DNA of 64,000 nt from Thioalkalivibrio versutus (GTDB taxonomy: Bacteria > Pseudomonadota > Gammaproteobacteria > Ectothiorhodospirales > Ectothiorhodospiraceae). The stretch covers positions 25,680 through 89,679 of the forward strand of contig NZ_MVAR01000026.1 in NCBI RefSeq assembly GCF_001999325.1. The letters are read 5' to 3'. The position numbers were made by a program, and so were the translations under genes. Shown here piece after piece: positions 1-8,938 of the stretch; position 1 is the first letter of the stretch, and each line of letters starts with the position of its first letter. The notes below the pieces were generated by a model. That model was given only the letters and a program-made list of their open reading frames with translations, was not told where the DNA came from and did no database searches.

Positions 1-320
1 ATTTGCCCCATGTGCTGGCCTTCACACTGGTGTCGTCGCTTGCGAACATGAGCGAGCGCGACGAGATCTTTCATTACGCCGCCGGGGGCTTTCGCGATTT
101 CACGCGCATCGCCTCCAGCGATCCGGTGGTCTGGCGGGATATCTGCCTCGCCAATCGCACCGCCATCCTCGAGGTGATCGGCCAGTACCAGGCCGATCTG
201 GAGGGTTTGCGCAGCGCCATCGAGCACGGCGATGCCGCGACCATCGAACAGAGCTTTGAACACGCCAAGGAAACCCGCGATCGCCTTTGCGACCCCGCGG
301 ACGCACAACTGGATACCTGA
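1..320 (+). CDS. tyrA: Prephenate dehydrogenase, C-terminal part (5' end outside window)
   Basis: The open frame enters from the left edge (reading frame from base 3) and stops at the TGA at 318-320, leaving about 105 residues. The visible part starts at PHVLAFTLVSSLA and contains GGFRDFTRIASSDPVVWRDI, the helical C-terminal signature of bacterial prephenate dehydrogenases (prephenate to 4-hydroxyphenylpyruvate, tyrosine synthesis). The NAD-binding Rossmann half lies outside the window. aroA begins 6 bp downstream, so the two are surely co-transcribed; in some pseudomonads the two activities are fused into one protein, but here a stop codon separates them. Confidence 0.88.
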   Translation, partial: LPHVLAFTLVSSLANMSERDEIFHYAAGGFRDFTRIASSDPVVWRDICLANRTAILEVIGQYQADLEGLRSAIEHGDAATIEQSFEHAKETRDRLCDPADAQLDT

Positions 321-326
321 AAATCG

Positions 327-1631
327 ATGAATACCTTTACCGTACAGCCCGGAGGGCAGCTTTCGGGCCGCGCCCGCGTGCCGGGCGACAAGTCGATCTC
401 CCACCGGGCGATCATGCTGGGTGCGCTGGCCGAGGGCGAGACGCGTGTGACCGGATTCCTCGAGGGGGCCGATTGTATTGCGACACTGGAGGCGTTTCGT
501 GCGATGGGCGTGGCGATCGAGCGGACTGGGCCAGGCGATGTACGCATTCAGGGTGCTGGCGTGCACGGGCTCAAGGCCCCGGCGGCGGCGCTGGACATGG
601 GCAACTCGGGGACGGCGATGCGGCTGCTGTGCGGCGTACTGGCCGGTCAGGCGTTCGACAGCGAGCTGATCGGTGATCGCTCCCTGAGCGGGCGGCCGAT
701 GCGCCGAGTCACCGACCCGCTCGCGCACATGGGTGCGCACATCGATACCAGCGCGACCGGAACGCCACCGTTGCGGGTACACGGCGGGGCCCCGTTGCGG
801 GGTACGGACCATGTATTGAAAGTCGCCAGTGCCCAGGTGAAGTCGGCCCTGTTGTTGGCAGGTCTTTGGGCGGACGGCAGGACCTGCGTGACCGAGCCGG
901 CGCCCACCCGCGATCACACCGAGCGGATGCTGGCCGGATTCGGCTACCACGTGGAGCGCGACGGCCCCCGTACCTGTGTCGAGGGCGGCGGGCGCCTGGT
1001 CGGAAGCCCGGTGGATGTGCCCGCGGACATCTCGTCGGCGGCGTTTTTTCTGGTCGGTGCCTCGATTGCCACCGGCTCGCGCATGCGCCTGGAACATGTG
1101 GGGATCAACCCGACGCGCACCGGCGTGATCGACATCCTGCGTCTGATGGGCGCCGAGATCCGCGTCCTCGATCAGCGCGAGGCCGGCGGCGAGCCCGTGG
1201 CCGATCTCGAGGTCGAGGCAGCCACTCTGAAGGGGATCCAGATCCCCGAGCATCTGGTGCCACTGGCAATCGATGAATTCCCGGCAATCTTCGTCGCCGC
1301 GGCCTGCGCCGAGGGCGAGACGGTCCTGACCGGCGCGGAGGAGCTGCGGGTCAAGGAAAGTGATCGTATCCAGGTGATGGCCGATGGTCTGGCCGCGCTG
1401 GGCGTGGACTGCGCGGTGCAGTCGGATGGCATTCGCATCCAGGGCGCTGACGGTTTCACTGGGGGCGAGGTCGACAGCCATGGCGATCACCGCATCGCCA
1501 TGTCGTTCGCGATGGCCGGGCTGCGTGCCCGAGCGCCGATCCGTATCCGCGATTGTGCAAACGTGGGGACCTCTTTCCCCGGCTTCGTGACGTTGGCGCG
1601 TGAGGCCGGTCTGCAACTGGAGGCGGCATGA
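327..1631 (+). CDS. aroA: 3-phosphoshikimate 1-carboxyvinyltransferase (EPSP synthase)
   Basis: A complete 434-residue EPSP synthase, the sixth step of the shikimate pathway (shikimate-3-phosphate plus PEP), cytoplasmic. Substrate-binding motifs are visible: PGDKSISHR at residues 19-27, NSGTAMR at 93-99, SAQVKSALLLAG near 175, and SHGDHRIAMSFAM near the C-terminus. The NSGTAMRLL segment has Leu where the classical glyphosate-sensitive E. coli enzyme has Pro (NAGTAMRPL), so it belongs to the non-class-I bacterial group. The ATG at 327 gives the family's usual N-terminus. The stop overlaps the cmk start by 4 bp (ATGA), so the two are translationally coupled. Confidence 0.97.
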   Translation: MNTFTVQPGGQLSGRARVPGDKSISHRAIMLGALAEGETRVTGFLEGADCIATLEAFRAMGVAIERTGPGDVRIQGAGVHGLKAPAAALDMGNSGTAMRLLCGVLAGQAFDSELIGDRSLSGRPMRRVTDPLAHMGAHIDTSATGTPPLRVHGGAPLRGTDHVLKVASAQVKSALLLAGLWADGRTCVTEPAPTRDHTERMLAGFGYHVERDGPRTCVEGGGRLVGSPVDVPADISSAAFFLVGASIATGSRMRLEHVGINPTRTGVIDILRLMGAEIRVLDQREAGGEPVADLEVEAATLKGIQIPEHLVPLAIDEFPAIFVAAACAEGETVLTGAEELRVKESDRIQVMADGLAALGVDCAVQSDGIRIQGADGFTGGEVDSHGDHRIAMSFAMAGLRARAPIRIRDCANVGTSFPGFVTLAREAGLQLEAA

Positions 1632-2335
1632 GCACGGCCATTCCGGTACTGACTATTGATGGCCCCGGCGGTGCAGGGAAGGGCACGGTCTGCATGCGCG
1701 TGGCGGCGGCGATGGGCTGGCACCTTCTGGATAGCGGTGCCCTCTATCGGCTGTTGGGGCTGGCTGCGCGGCAGCACGGCGTGGAACTGACCGACGAGGA
1801 GGCACTGGCACGCCTGGCCGCGGGTCTGGATGTGGACTTCGAGGTCAATCGGGATGCCACGGCCGTGACCACGCTGCTGGAAGGCGCACCCGTGGACCAA
1901 CTGCTGCGCACGGAGCAGACGGGCAGTGACGCCTCGCAGGTGGCTGCGATTCCGGCGGTGCGCGAGGCGCTGCTGGAGCGTCAGCGTGGTTTTGCCAAGG
2001 CCCCGGGGCTGGTCGCCGACGGGCGCGACATGGGCACGGTCGTGTTCCCCGAAGCGGACCTGAAGATCTTCCTGACGGCCTCGGCCGAGGAGCGGGCCAG
2101 GCGGCGATACATGCAGTTGAAGGAACAAGGACTTAGTGCTAATCTCTCCGCCCTTCAGGACGAGATGGAGGCCCGCGACCGGCGTGATCGCGAACGCAGC
2201 GTGGCCCCCCTCAAGCCCGCCGAAGATGCCTGGGAAGTGGATACCACGGACTTGGACATCGTCGGTGTGGTGGAGATGATCCTGGAACGCCTCCGGGACG
2301 TACTCCCGGAACAAAGCCCCCGCCCCGCGGAATAA
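1628..2335 (+). CDS. cmk: Cytidylate kinase
   Basis: A 235-residue (d)CMP kinase, transferring phosphate from ATP to CMP or dCMP for nucleotide and CDP-lipid supply. The P-loop GPGGAGKGT lies at residues 12-20, followed by LLDSGALYRL, the typical NMP-binding segment, and DGRDMGTVVFPEADLKIFL near residue 135. Length matches the family (about 225-235). It overlaps aroA by 4 bp and precedes rpsA, the cmk-rpsA order seen across gammaproteobacteria. Confidence 0.97.
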   Translation: MSTAIPVLTIDGPGGAGKGTVCMRVAAAMGWHLLDSGALYRLLGLAARQHGVELTDEEALARLAAGLDVDFEVNRDATAVTTLLEGAPVDQLLRTEQTGSDASQVAAIPAVREALLERQRGFAKAPGLVADGRDMGTVVFPEADLKIFLTASAEERARRRYMQLKEQGLSANLSALQDEMEARDRRDRERSVAPLKPAEDAWEVDTTDLDIVGVVEMILERLRDVLPEQSPRPAE

Positions 2336-2420
2336 GCCGTCGGAAGCGGGATCATAAACGTCTAGAACTGGTTGCAGGAAGTATCTGCAAGCATTTGTTA
2401 AACCACAGGTTCACAAATCC

Positions 2421-4091
2421 ATGAGTGAAAGTTTCGCGCAACTGCTCGAAGAGAGCATGGCCTACACCCAGATGCAGCCGGGTGCCATCCTCAGTGCCAC
2501 CGTCATTGAGGTCACCCCGGAAGTCGTCGTGGTGAACGCCGGCCTGAAGTCCGAGGGGGTCATTCCCACCGAGCAGTTCATGAACGAAGAGGGTGAGCTC
2601 GAGGTCAAGGTCGGCGATGTCGTCGAAGTGGCCCTCGAAACCCCGGAAGACGGTTTCGGCGAGACGCGCATGTCGCGCGAGAAGGCCAAGCGAGCCAAGG
2701 CCTGGGACCGTCTCGAAGGTGCGATGGAAGAAGAGCAGTACGTCACCGGCAAGATCTCCGGCAAGGTCAAGGGTGGCTACACCGTCGAGCTGGGCGATAT
2801 CCGGGCGTTCCTGCCGGGTTCACTCGTGGATGTCCGTCCGGTGCGCGATACCGCGTATCTGGAAGGCAAGGAGCTGGAATTCAAGCTCATCAAGCTGGAT
2901 CGCCGTCGCAACAACGTGGTGGTGTCGCGTCGCGCCGTGGTCGAGCAGGAATACAGCGCCGAGCGCGAAGAGCTGCTGAAGAACCTGCAGGAAGGCGCGC
3001 AGGTCAAGGGCATCGTCAAGAACCTGACCGACTATGGTGCGTTCCTGGATCTGGGCGGCATCGACGGCCTGCTGCACATCACCGATATGGCCTGGAAGCG
3101 CGTCAAGCATCCGTCCGACGTGGTCGAGATCGGCCAGGAAGTCGAGGTCAAGGTCCTGAAGTTCGACCGCGAGCGCATGCGTGTGTCGCTGGGCCTGAAG
3201 CAGCTGGGCGAGGATCCGTGGGAAAACATCACCCGTCGTTACCCGACCGGCACCCGGATCTTCGGCAAGGTCACCAACATCACTGATTACGGCTGCTTCG
3301 TGGAGATCGAAGACGGCGTGGAAGGTCTGGTGCACGTGTCCGAGATGGACTGGACCAACAAGAACGTCAACCCGGGCAAGATGGTTGCCATCGGTGACGA
3401 GGTCGAGGTAATGATCCTGGACCTGGACGAAGAGCGCCGCCGCATCTCCTTGGGCATGAAGCAGTGCCAGTCCAACCCGTGGGATGACTTCGCCGCCAAC
3501 CACAACCGGGGCGAGAAGGTCAGTGGCCAGATCAAGTCGATCACCGATTTCGGTGTGTTTGTTGGCCTGGAAGGCGGCATCGACGGCCTGATCCACCTCT
3601 CCGACCTGTCCTGGCACGAGGCCGGCGAAGAGGCGATCCGCAACTTCAAGAAGGGTGACGAGGTCGAGGCCGTGGTCCTGTCCGTGGATCCCGAGCGCGA
3701 GCGCATCTCCCTGGGTCTGAAGCAGCTGGACCGCGATCCGTTCGCCAACTTCGTGGCCGAGCACAGCAAGGGCAGCATCGTGTCCGGTACCGTGAAGGAA
3801 GTGGACGCCAAGGCCGCGGTGATCGAACTGGCCGACGGCATCGACGGCATCCTGCGTGCCGCCGACATCTCCCAGGATCGTGTGGAGGATGCCAGCACCG
3901 TGCTGAAGGTCGGCGAAACCGTCGAAGCCCGATTCATGGGCGTTGACAAGAAGACCCGCGCCATCAGCCTGTCGATCAAGGCCAAGGATCGTGCCGAGGA
4001 AGCCGAGATGGTCTCCGATTACGGCAGCAATGCCGGTACCGGTACTACCCTGGGCGATCTGCTCAAGGAGCAGATGGACAAGAACGACTAA
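2421..4091 (+). CDS. rpsA: 30S ribosomal protein S1
   Basis: A 556-residue S1 with six OB-fold S1 repeats; the repeated D(Y/F)G(A/C/V)F and IDGL(L/I)H(I/L) blocks are clear in the middle four. S1 delivers mRNA to the 30S subunit during initiation. The 85-bp gap upstream is AU-rich in its last part, and no strong Shine-Dalgarno precedes the ATG (only AGG about 12 bp away). That resembles E. coli rpsA, where S1 recognises its own leader autogenously; the parallel here is inference. A hairpin terminator follows the stop. Confidence 0.97.
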   Translation: MSESFAQLLEESMAYTQMQPGAILSATVIEVTPEVVVVNAGLKSEGVIPTEQFMNEEGELEVKVGDVVEVALETPEDGFGETRMSREKAKRAKAWDRLEGAMEEEQYVTGKISGKVKGGYTVELGDIRAFLPGSLVDVRPVRDTAYLEGKELEFKLIKLDRRRNNVVVSRRAVVEQEYSAEREELLKNLQEGAQVKGIVKNLTDYGAFLDLGGIDGLLHITDMAWKRVKHPSDVVEIGQEVEVKVLKFDRERMRVSLGLKQLGEDPWENITRRYPTGTRIFGKVTNITDYGCFVEIEDGVEGLVHVSEMDWTNKNVNPGKMVAIGDEVEVMILDLDEERRRISLGMKQCQSNPWDDFAANHNRGEKVSGQIKSITDFGVFVGLEGGIDGLIHLSDLSWHEAGEEAIRNFKKGDEVEAVVLSVDPERERISLGLKQLDRDPFANFVAEHSKGSIVSGTVKEVDAKAAVIELADGIDGILRAADISQDRVEDASTVLKVGETVEARFMGVDKKTRAISLSIKAKDRAEEAEMVSDYGSNAGTGTTLGDLLKEQMDKND

Positions 4092-4105
4092 GTCCGTTCT
4101 GCAGC

Positions 4106-4142
4106 GGCCCACGGTGCCGGAAGGTGCCGTGGGCCATTTTGT
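4106..4142 (+). terminator. Rho-independent terminator after rpsA
   Basis: GGCCCACGG pairs perfectly with CCGTGGGCC (9 bp, extendable to 13 bp with two G-U pairs) around a GGAA loop, followed by ATTTTGTT. It lies 15 bp past the rpsA stop and should separate rpsA from ihfB or attenuate read-through. Confidence 0.8.
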
Positions 4143-4184
4143 TCCGGGAAACCGGGTTTCCTTCCTGTCTGTGACGAGTGCCAG

Positions 4185-4481
4185 ATGACCAAATCGGAAT
4201 TGATCGAGAACCTCGCCCGGAAATCGCCACATTTGCCTGCCAGGGATGTCGAGATGTCGGTCAAGGCATTACTCGAACGGATGAGTCATGCGCTGGCCAA
4301 TGGGCAGCGGGTAGAGATTCGGGGCTTCGGCAGTTTTTCCCTCCATTTCCGGCCCCCAAGGCTGGGACGCAACCCCAAGACCGGTGAAGGTGTTGCCTTG
4401 CCCGGTAAGCATGTCCCCCATTTCAAGCCCGGCAAGGAATTGCGCGAACGGGTAAACGGCTCCATCGACGGAAACGACTAG
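4185..4481 (+). CDS. ihfB: Integration host factor subunit beta
   Basis: A 98-residue HU/IHF-family DNA-bending protein. It starts [11 protein letters not shown] and carries the DNA-arm region [22 protein letters not shown], with the proline that intercalates into DNA in IHF. The rpsA-ihfB order is standard in gammaproteobacteria and distinguishes the beta from the alpha subunit (usually next to pheT). It works as a heterodimer with IhfA in nucleoid architecture, sigma-54 promoters and site-specific recombination. The ATG at 4185 gives the canonical N-terminus. Confidence 0.95.
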   Translation: MTKSELIENLARKSPHLPARDVEMSVKALLERMSHALANGQRVEIRGFGSFSLHFRPPRLGRNPKTGEGVALPGKHVPHFKPGKELRERVNGSIDGND

Positions 4482-4490
4482 GGACCGTCC

Positions 4491-4808
4491 GTGGACGACC
4501 GACGTCGACAGCAGATTCGCAATGCCGTGGCCTTTGCCGCGCTTATCGTGATTTCGTCCGCTGTTGGCATTCTTGTTGTATTGAACGAAGACCTGGTGAC
4601 CCTTGCGTTACCCGGTGTGCAGATCGAGGCGCCGCTCGTGGTGTTCCTCGGGATTGCGGCCCTGTTCGGGGTCGTTTTGGCTTCGCTCGTACTCTGGCTG
4701 CGGCTGCGCCGGTTGCGTCAAAAGATTGCAGACCTGCGCGAACAGAACCATGCCCTCAAGGTCGAGGTCGAGCAGTTGCGTACCGCACCCATGCGGGATT
4801 TCTACTAG
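4491..4808 (+). CDS. lapA: LapA-domain inner membrane protein
   Basis: A 105-residue membrane protein with a GTG start 9 bp after ihfB. Two hydrophobic segments (about residues 12-30 and 46-68) are separated by a short loop, followed by a basic, heptad-rich tail (RLRRLRQKIADLREQNHALKVEVEQL) that looks like a cytoplasmic coiled coil. This is the LapA/YciS (DUF1049) architecture, and the lapA-lapB pairing here matches E. coli yciS-yciM. LapA associates with LapB in controlling LPS assembly. Confidence 0.9.
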   Translation: MDDRRRQQIRNAVAFAALIVISSAVGILVVLNEDLVTLALPGVQIEAPLVVFLGIAALFGVVLASLVLWLRLRRLRQKIADLREQNHALKVEVEQLRTAPMRDFY

Positions 4809-4877
4809 TCACGTGGCGCGCATGCGGCCACTGACGCCCCGCACGTTCCTTTTCTCATCCGGGAACCATTCTCGCTC

Positions 4878-6110
4878 ATGATCGACGACTGGTTCTGGTT
4901 GCTGCTACCTATTGCGGCTGCGAGTGGCTGGTGGCTCGCGCGTTACGGCGTGCCGGAAGACCGTGAGGAACGGGAGCCGTCACTGGATCGCTACCTGGAA
5001 GGTGTGCGCCACCTCCTCGACGACCGCACGGATGATGCCCTTCAGGCCTTCATCGAAATGGTGGAAGTCGATCACGAAACCTTCGAGACCCATGTAATCC
5101 TGGGCCGGCTCTTCCGGCGTCGGGGCGAGGTCGATCGCGCCATCCGTATCCATCAGAACCTGGTCGCGCGGCCCACGCTGCCCGCGGCGCAGCGGGCGCA
5201 GGCCCTGTGCGAACTGGGCGAGGATTTTCTCCTGGCCGGCGTATTGGATCGGGCGGAGGCGGTGTTTCGTGAATTGGCGGATTCGCCGCATCAGGCGGTC
5301 GCCGCACTGGAAGGCCTGCGTCAGGTCTACGAGACCCAGCGGGAATGGGAGCGTGCGATCGAGGTGGGCGACCGGCTGAAGGAACATGGGGTCGCGCACG
5401 AGCATCAGAGGATCGCGCATTATCATTGCGAACTGGCCCAGATCGCGCTGGACAAGGGTGACTGGGAAAGCGCCAGAGCGCGCGCGGAGCAGGCCGAGGG
5501 CCTGGTGCCGGGGCTTTCGCGGGCACTGCTGATCCAGTCGGAGATCGCGGCACGCAAGGGCGAGATCCGCGAGGCGATCGGATTCGGACGCGATGCGGTG
5601 GCGCGTACCCCGCAGCTGGCGCCCTTGCTGGTACCGCGTATCGAGCGGTTGCATCAGGAGCTGCCTGGGGAGAATCGTCTAGGTCAGCTGGAGGAGCTCC
5701 TCGACGATCTTGCGCGCAACCGTGGGATCACGATGGCGCGCATCGCCCTGATGCGTCTTTATCGACGCACTGGCCGACTGGATGCCGCGCTGATGGAGCT
5801 GGGTTCGATCCTGGCACAGCGCCCGGTGCCGACCTCGGGATTGCTGGAGGCGGTGCGCTGGATGAAGATTCTCCCGGCGGTCCAGCAATACAGCACGGAG
5901 TTTGCAGCATTCGAGAAGGCCCTGGCGGACCAGCTCGGGAGCCAGCATCTGTACCAGTGCGTGAACTGTGGCTATCAAGGGCGTGCGCATGTGTGGCAGT
6001 GCCCAAGCTGTCGTCGCTGGGATACGCTGCGCGGTCTCGACTTCGACATTGACCAGACGACGGAGGCCGCCGAGGAGGCGCTAATCCGCGAAGGGAGTCC
6101 CCGTTCATGA
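4878..6110 (+). CDS. lapB: Lipopolysaccharide assembly protein B (TPR plus rubredoxin-like zinc ribbon)
   Basis: A 410-residue protein with an N-terminal membrane anchor ([20 protein letters not shown]), about nine degenerate TPR repeats, and a C-terminal rubredoxin-like metal site formed by CVNCG and CPSC (roughly residues 362-380). This is LapB/YciM, which with FtsH regulates LpxC stability and coordinates LPS synthesis with transport. It ends with the ATGA overlap that starts pyrF. Length is close to the E. coli protein (389). Confidence 0.95.
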   Translation: MIDDWFWLLLPIAAASGWWLARYGVPEDREEREPSLDRYLEGVRHLLDDRTDDALQAFIEMVEVDHETFETHVILGRLFRRRGEVDRAIRIHQNLVARPTLPAAQRAQALCELGEDFLLAGVLDRAEAVFRELADSPHQAVAALEGLRQVYETQREWERAIEVGDRLKEHGVAHEHQRIAHYHCELAQIALDKGDWESARARAEQAEGLVPGLSRALLIQSEIAARKGEIREAIGFGRDAVARTPQLAPLLVPRIERLHQELPGENRLGQLEELLDDLARNRGITMARIALMRLYRRTGRLDAALMELGSILAQRPVPTSGLLEAVRWMKILPAVQQYSTEFAAFEKALADQLGSQHLYQCVNCGYQGRAHVWQCPSCRRWDTLRGLDFDIDQTTEAAEEALIREGSPRS

Positions 6111-6826
6111 ATCCGATTCCGGAACCTGCAACGCGCCTGATTGTGGCGCTCGATTTTTCCGAAGCCGAAGCCGCACTGGCGTTCGCCCGAAAGCTTGATC
6201 CAGCCCAGTGCGCGCTGAAGGTCGGGTTTGAGCTGTTCGTGGTCGCCGGGCCCGAACTGTTGCACCGTCTGCACGGCCTGGGTTTTCGCGTCTTTCTGGA
6301 TCTGAAGTTCCACGACATCCCGAATACGGTGGCGGCGGCTTGTCGGGCCGCGGCGCGGACCGGTGTCTGGTTGATTAACGTGCATGCCAGCGGCGGTGTG
6401 GAGATGATGCGCGCCGCGCACGCGGCGGTGCGCGAGACGAATGACACGACGGCACTTCTGGCCGTAACGGTGCTGACCTCCAGTGACGCCGGTACCTTGC
6501 GTGAGATCGGCGTGAATCGCGAACCGGCCGAGCAGGTGCGTCTGCTGGGCGAACTGGCGGTGCGCAAGGCGGGCTTGGAAGGGCTGGTCTGTTCGGCGCA
6601 GGAGGCCGCCATGCTGCGCCGCCTGCTCGGCGAGGATCCGTTGCTGGTAACGCCCGGAATTCGGCTGGAGGACGCGGGCGGGGACGATCAGAAGCGGGTG
6701 ATGACCCCCGAGCGGGCGATCTCGGCCGGGGCCAGCGCCATCGTGGTCGGCCGGCCGATCACGCGTGCCGCGGACCCGAGCATGGCCATGGAGGCCTTCA
6801 TCACACGATTGGGGAAGAGGGAATGA
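6107..6826 (+). CDS. pyrF: Orotidine 5'-phosphate decarboxylase
   Basis: A 239-residue OMP decarboxylase, the last step of UMP synthesis. The catalytic signature [12 protein letters not shown] is at residues 64-75 (D65, K67 and D70 forming the Asp-Lys-Asp network), with the phosphate-binding end TPGIR and [12 protein letters not shown] near the C-terminus. The start overlaps lapB by 4 bp, the same lapB-pyrF arrangement as E. coli. Confidence 0.97.
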   Translation: MNPIPEPATRLIVALDFSEAEAALAFARKLDPAQCALKVGFELFVVAGPELLHRLHGLGFRVFLDLKFHDIPNTVAAACRAAARTGVWLINVHASGGVEMMRAAHAAVRETNDTTALLAVTVLTSSDAGTLREIGVNREPAEQVRLLGELAVRKAGLEGLVCSAQEAAMLRRLLGEDPLLVTPGIRLEDAGGDDQKRVMTPERAISAGASAIVVGRPITRAADPSMAMEAFITRLGKRE

Positions 6827-6925
6827 CGGCGTGGATTGGAGGGGTTTTCGCAGGGCATCAATCCCGCTAGGATGCCGTTGGTGCATGGATGCACCGATCG
6901 TTCAATGAAGATAAGGAGCGTTTTC

Positions 6926-7210
6926 ATGAAGAAGCTTTTTCAATGCGCGAAGTGCTGGGCCCTGGCGGGCCTTTGCGTCCTGCCGTTGGTGATGGTTACG
7001 GCCTCGGGAGGCCAGCCGCTCAACGTGAATGGCGCATCCGCCGAAGAGCTGGCCGCGCTGCTGGACAACGTCGGTCCGGTGAAGGCCCAGGCGATCGTGG
7101 AGCACCGCGAGGTACACGGTGAGTTCGCTTCGGTGCAGGCACTGACCGAGGTCTCCGGAATTGGTGAACGCACCGTGGAGATGAATCTCGACCGCATCGT
7201 CGTCGAGTAA
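6926..7210 (+). CDS. ComEA-like helix-hairpin-helix protein, exported
   Basis: The start is placed at ATG 6926 because AAGGAG lies 8 bp upstream and gives a clean signal peptide (MKKLFQ, then a hydrophobic core to about residue 27); upstream in-frame starts have no such context. The 94-residue product has LNVNGASAEELAALL and IVEHREVHGEFASVQALTEVSGIGERTVE, a single helix-hairpin-helix unit of the ComEA type. ComEA proteins bind incoming DNA in the periplasm during transformation, but many small proteobacterial members have no tested role. Confidence 0.88.
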   Translation: MKKLFQCAKCWALAGLCVLPLVMVTASGGQPLNVNGASAEELAALLDNVGPVKAQAIVEHREVHGEFASVQALTEVSGIGERTVEMNLDRIVVE

Positions 7211-7224
7211 CGTTGTAGCGTAGT

Positions 7225-7296
7225 GGGTGGCAGCGCGTGCTGCCACCCGGTTCCAGCCCCTGGTCAATGGGTCCGTGAGGACGCGTGGGCCAGGGG
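7225..7296 (+). other. Structured intergenic stretch ahead of galU (two hairpins)
   Basis: Between comEA and galU, GGGTGGCAGC (7225-7234) pairs perfectly with GCTGCCACCC (7239-7248) around a GCGT loop. A second structure pairs CCCCTGG (7257-7263) with CCAGGGG (7290-7296) and contains an inner GTCC-GTGA-GGAC stem capped by a GNRA-type tetraloop. The first is probably a comEA transcript end, although no T-run follows; the second ends 17 bp before the galU Shine-Dalgarno and could influence galU translation. Both roles are inference. Confidence 0.45.
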
Positions 7297-7323
7297 TTCG
7301 TTATTGAGCGCCCAGGAGATGGA

Positions 7324-8202
7324 ATGAGCCAGAATCACCCACCGATCCGTACCGCCGTGTTCCCGGTTGCCGGCATGGGTACGCGCTTTCTGCCGGCCAC
7401 CAAGGCGAATCCGAAGGAGATGCTGCCGATCGTGGACAAGCCGCTGATCCAGTACGCAGCGGAGGAAGCGGTGGAAGCGGGGATCGAGACCCTGGTGTTC
7501 GTGACCGGGCGCAACAAGCGCTCCATTCCGGACCACTTCGACAAGGCTTACGAGCTGGAACATGAGCTGGAGGAGCGCGGCAAGACAGAGCTCCTGGAGC
7601 AGGTGCGCAATATCGTTCCGCCGAACGTGACCTGCGTCTATGTGCGCCAGTCCGATGCGCTGGGTCTCGGCCACGCGGTGGCCTGCGCCCATCCGATTGT
7701 GCGTAACGAACCCTTTGCCGTGATCCTGGCGGACGACCTGATCGAGTCAAGTAATGGCGGGGCAACGCGGCAGATGGTCGAGCAATACGCCGAGCACGGG
7801 TGCAGCGTGCTCGGGGTGGAAGAAGTGCCGGGTGACCGCACACATCAGTACGGGATCATCGATCCAGTGAAGACCGGCCCGCGCAGCTGGGATGTGAAGG
7901 GGATCGTCGAGAAGCCCGATCCGGACCAGGCCCCGTCGAACGTGGCGGTGGTGGGGCGTTACATCCTGACCCCGAGAATATTCGAGATGCTGGCCACACA
8001 AAAGCCAGGGGCCGGCGGCGAGATCCAGCTGACCGATGCCATCGCGCGGTTGCTGGAGCTGGAGCGGGTAACGGCCTTCAACTTCGAGGGGCGCCGCTTC
8101 GATTGCGGTTCCAAGCTGGGCTATCTGGAGGCGACCGTGGAGCTCGCTCTGAACCACCCGGAGCTGAAAGACGACTTCGCCGAGTATCTTCGCAACCGCT
8201 AG
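7324..8202 (+). CDS. galU: UTP-glucose-1-phosphate uridylyltransferase
   Basis: A 292-residue nucleotidyltransferase making UDP-glucose for LPS, exopolysaccharide and osmolyte glucosides. The N-terminal FPVAGMGTRFLPATKANPKEM is the nucleotide-binding signature, followed by VDKPLIQYAAEEA and, later, VGRYILTPRIFEML and GGEIQLTDAI. ATG 7324 is chosen because AGGAG lies 5 bp upstream; an in-frame GTG at 7285 would add residues unlike the family. Confidence 0.96.
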   Translation: MSQNHPPIRTAVFPVAGMGTRFLPATKANPKEMLPIVDKPLIQYAAEEAVEAGIETLVFVTGRNKRSIPDHFDKAYELEHELEERGKTELLEQVRNIVPPNVTCVYVRQSDALGLGHAVACAHPIVRNEPFAVILADDLIESSNGGATRQMVEQYAEHGCSVLGVEEVPGDRTHQYGIIDPVKTGPRSWDVKGIVEKPDPDQAPSNVAVVGRYILTPRIFEMLATQKPGAGGEIQLTDAIARLLELERVTAFNFEGRRFDCGSKLGYLEATVELALNHPELKDDFAEYLRNR

Positions 8203-8229
8203 GGAGACGCCGAGCCTCTGCGGGTCCTG

Positions 8230-8916
8230 TCACCACCAGAAACGGCGCTGACGCGGCCGGATCGGCAGGCGCCCGCGCCAGTACTGGATCAGCAGGAAGC
8301 CGAAGGCCATCCCGCCCAGATGAGCGAAATGGGCGATGCCGGCGAGCGTGCCGGAGATCCCCAGGTACAGCTCCAGCGCACCGTAGCCGATCACGAAATA
8401 CTTGGCCTTGATCGGGATGGGCAGGAAGATCAGGAACAGGCGCTGGTTGGGGAACATCATCCCGAACGCGAGCAGAACCCCGAATACCCCGCCCGAGGCC
8501 CCGATGGTCGGGTAGATCATGTCACCGTTGCCGTGGGCAGTGATGACCAGCTGCACCAGCCCGGCGCCGATCACGCACACCAGAAAGTAGGTCCCGAAGG
8601 TGCGTGAACCCCACGCGTTCTCGATCTGCACGCCCAGCATCCATACGGCGAACAGGTTTACGAACAAATGGACTGGACCGCCGTGCAGAAAGCCGTAACT
8701 GACCAGCTGCCAGAGCTGGAAGTCGGGCACCCGCATCCAGCTGCCGTCCTGATGGACGGTGGCCGGCGTGCCGATGGGCCAGAGCCCGAAATGGGTGATC
8801 AACCAGTCACCCAGCCACGGCATGGTGAGGAACAGGCCCACGTTGGCGATCAGCAGGAAGCCGATCACCGGCGGCATCATGCTGAAGTCGGGGTGGCGGG
8901 GGTCCGGGTGCGTCAT
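8230..8916 (-). CDS. Rhomboid family intramembrane serine protease
   Basis: A 228-residue, six-helix membrane protein. The catalytic pair is visible: Ser141 in GASGGVFG and His199 in HFAHLGGMAFG; LHGGPVHLFVNLFAVWMLG (about residues 77-95) is the L1/TM2 part of the rhomboid core. It would cleave transmembrane substrates in the inner membrane; the substrate is unknown. The gene sits 22 bp downstream of ilvD on the same strand and converges on galU with a 27-bp gap. Confidence 0.92.
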   Translation of the reverse strand: MTHPDPRHPDFSMMPPVIGFLLIANVGLFLTMPWLGDWLITHFGLWPIGTPATVHQDGSWMRVPDFQLWQLVSYGFLHGGPVHLFVNLFAVWMLGVQIENAWGSRTFGTYFLVCVIGAGLVQLVITAHGNGDMIYPTIGASGGVFGVLLAFGMMFPNQRLFLIFLPIPIKAKYFVIGYGALELYLGISGTLAGIAHFAHLGGMAFGFLLIQYWRGRLPIRPRQRRFWW

Positions 8917-8938
8917 CGGACTCTTTTGCTCCCCGCCG

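Noticed and set aside
2820..4232. A 470-codon minus-strand frame opposite rpsA and the ihfB start
   Set aside because: It mirrors the repeated S1 domains, which explains its repetitive look; it is not a repeat protein of its own.
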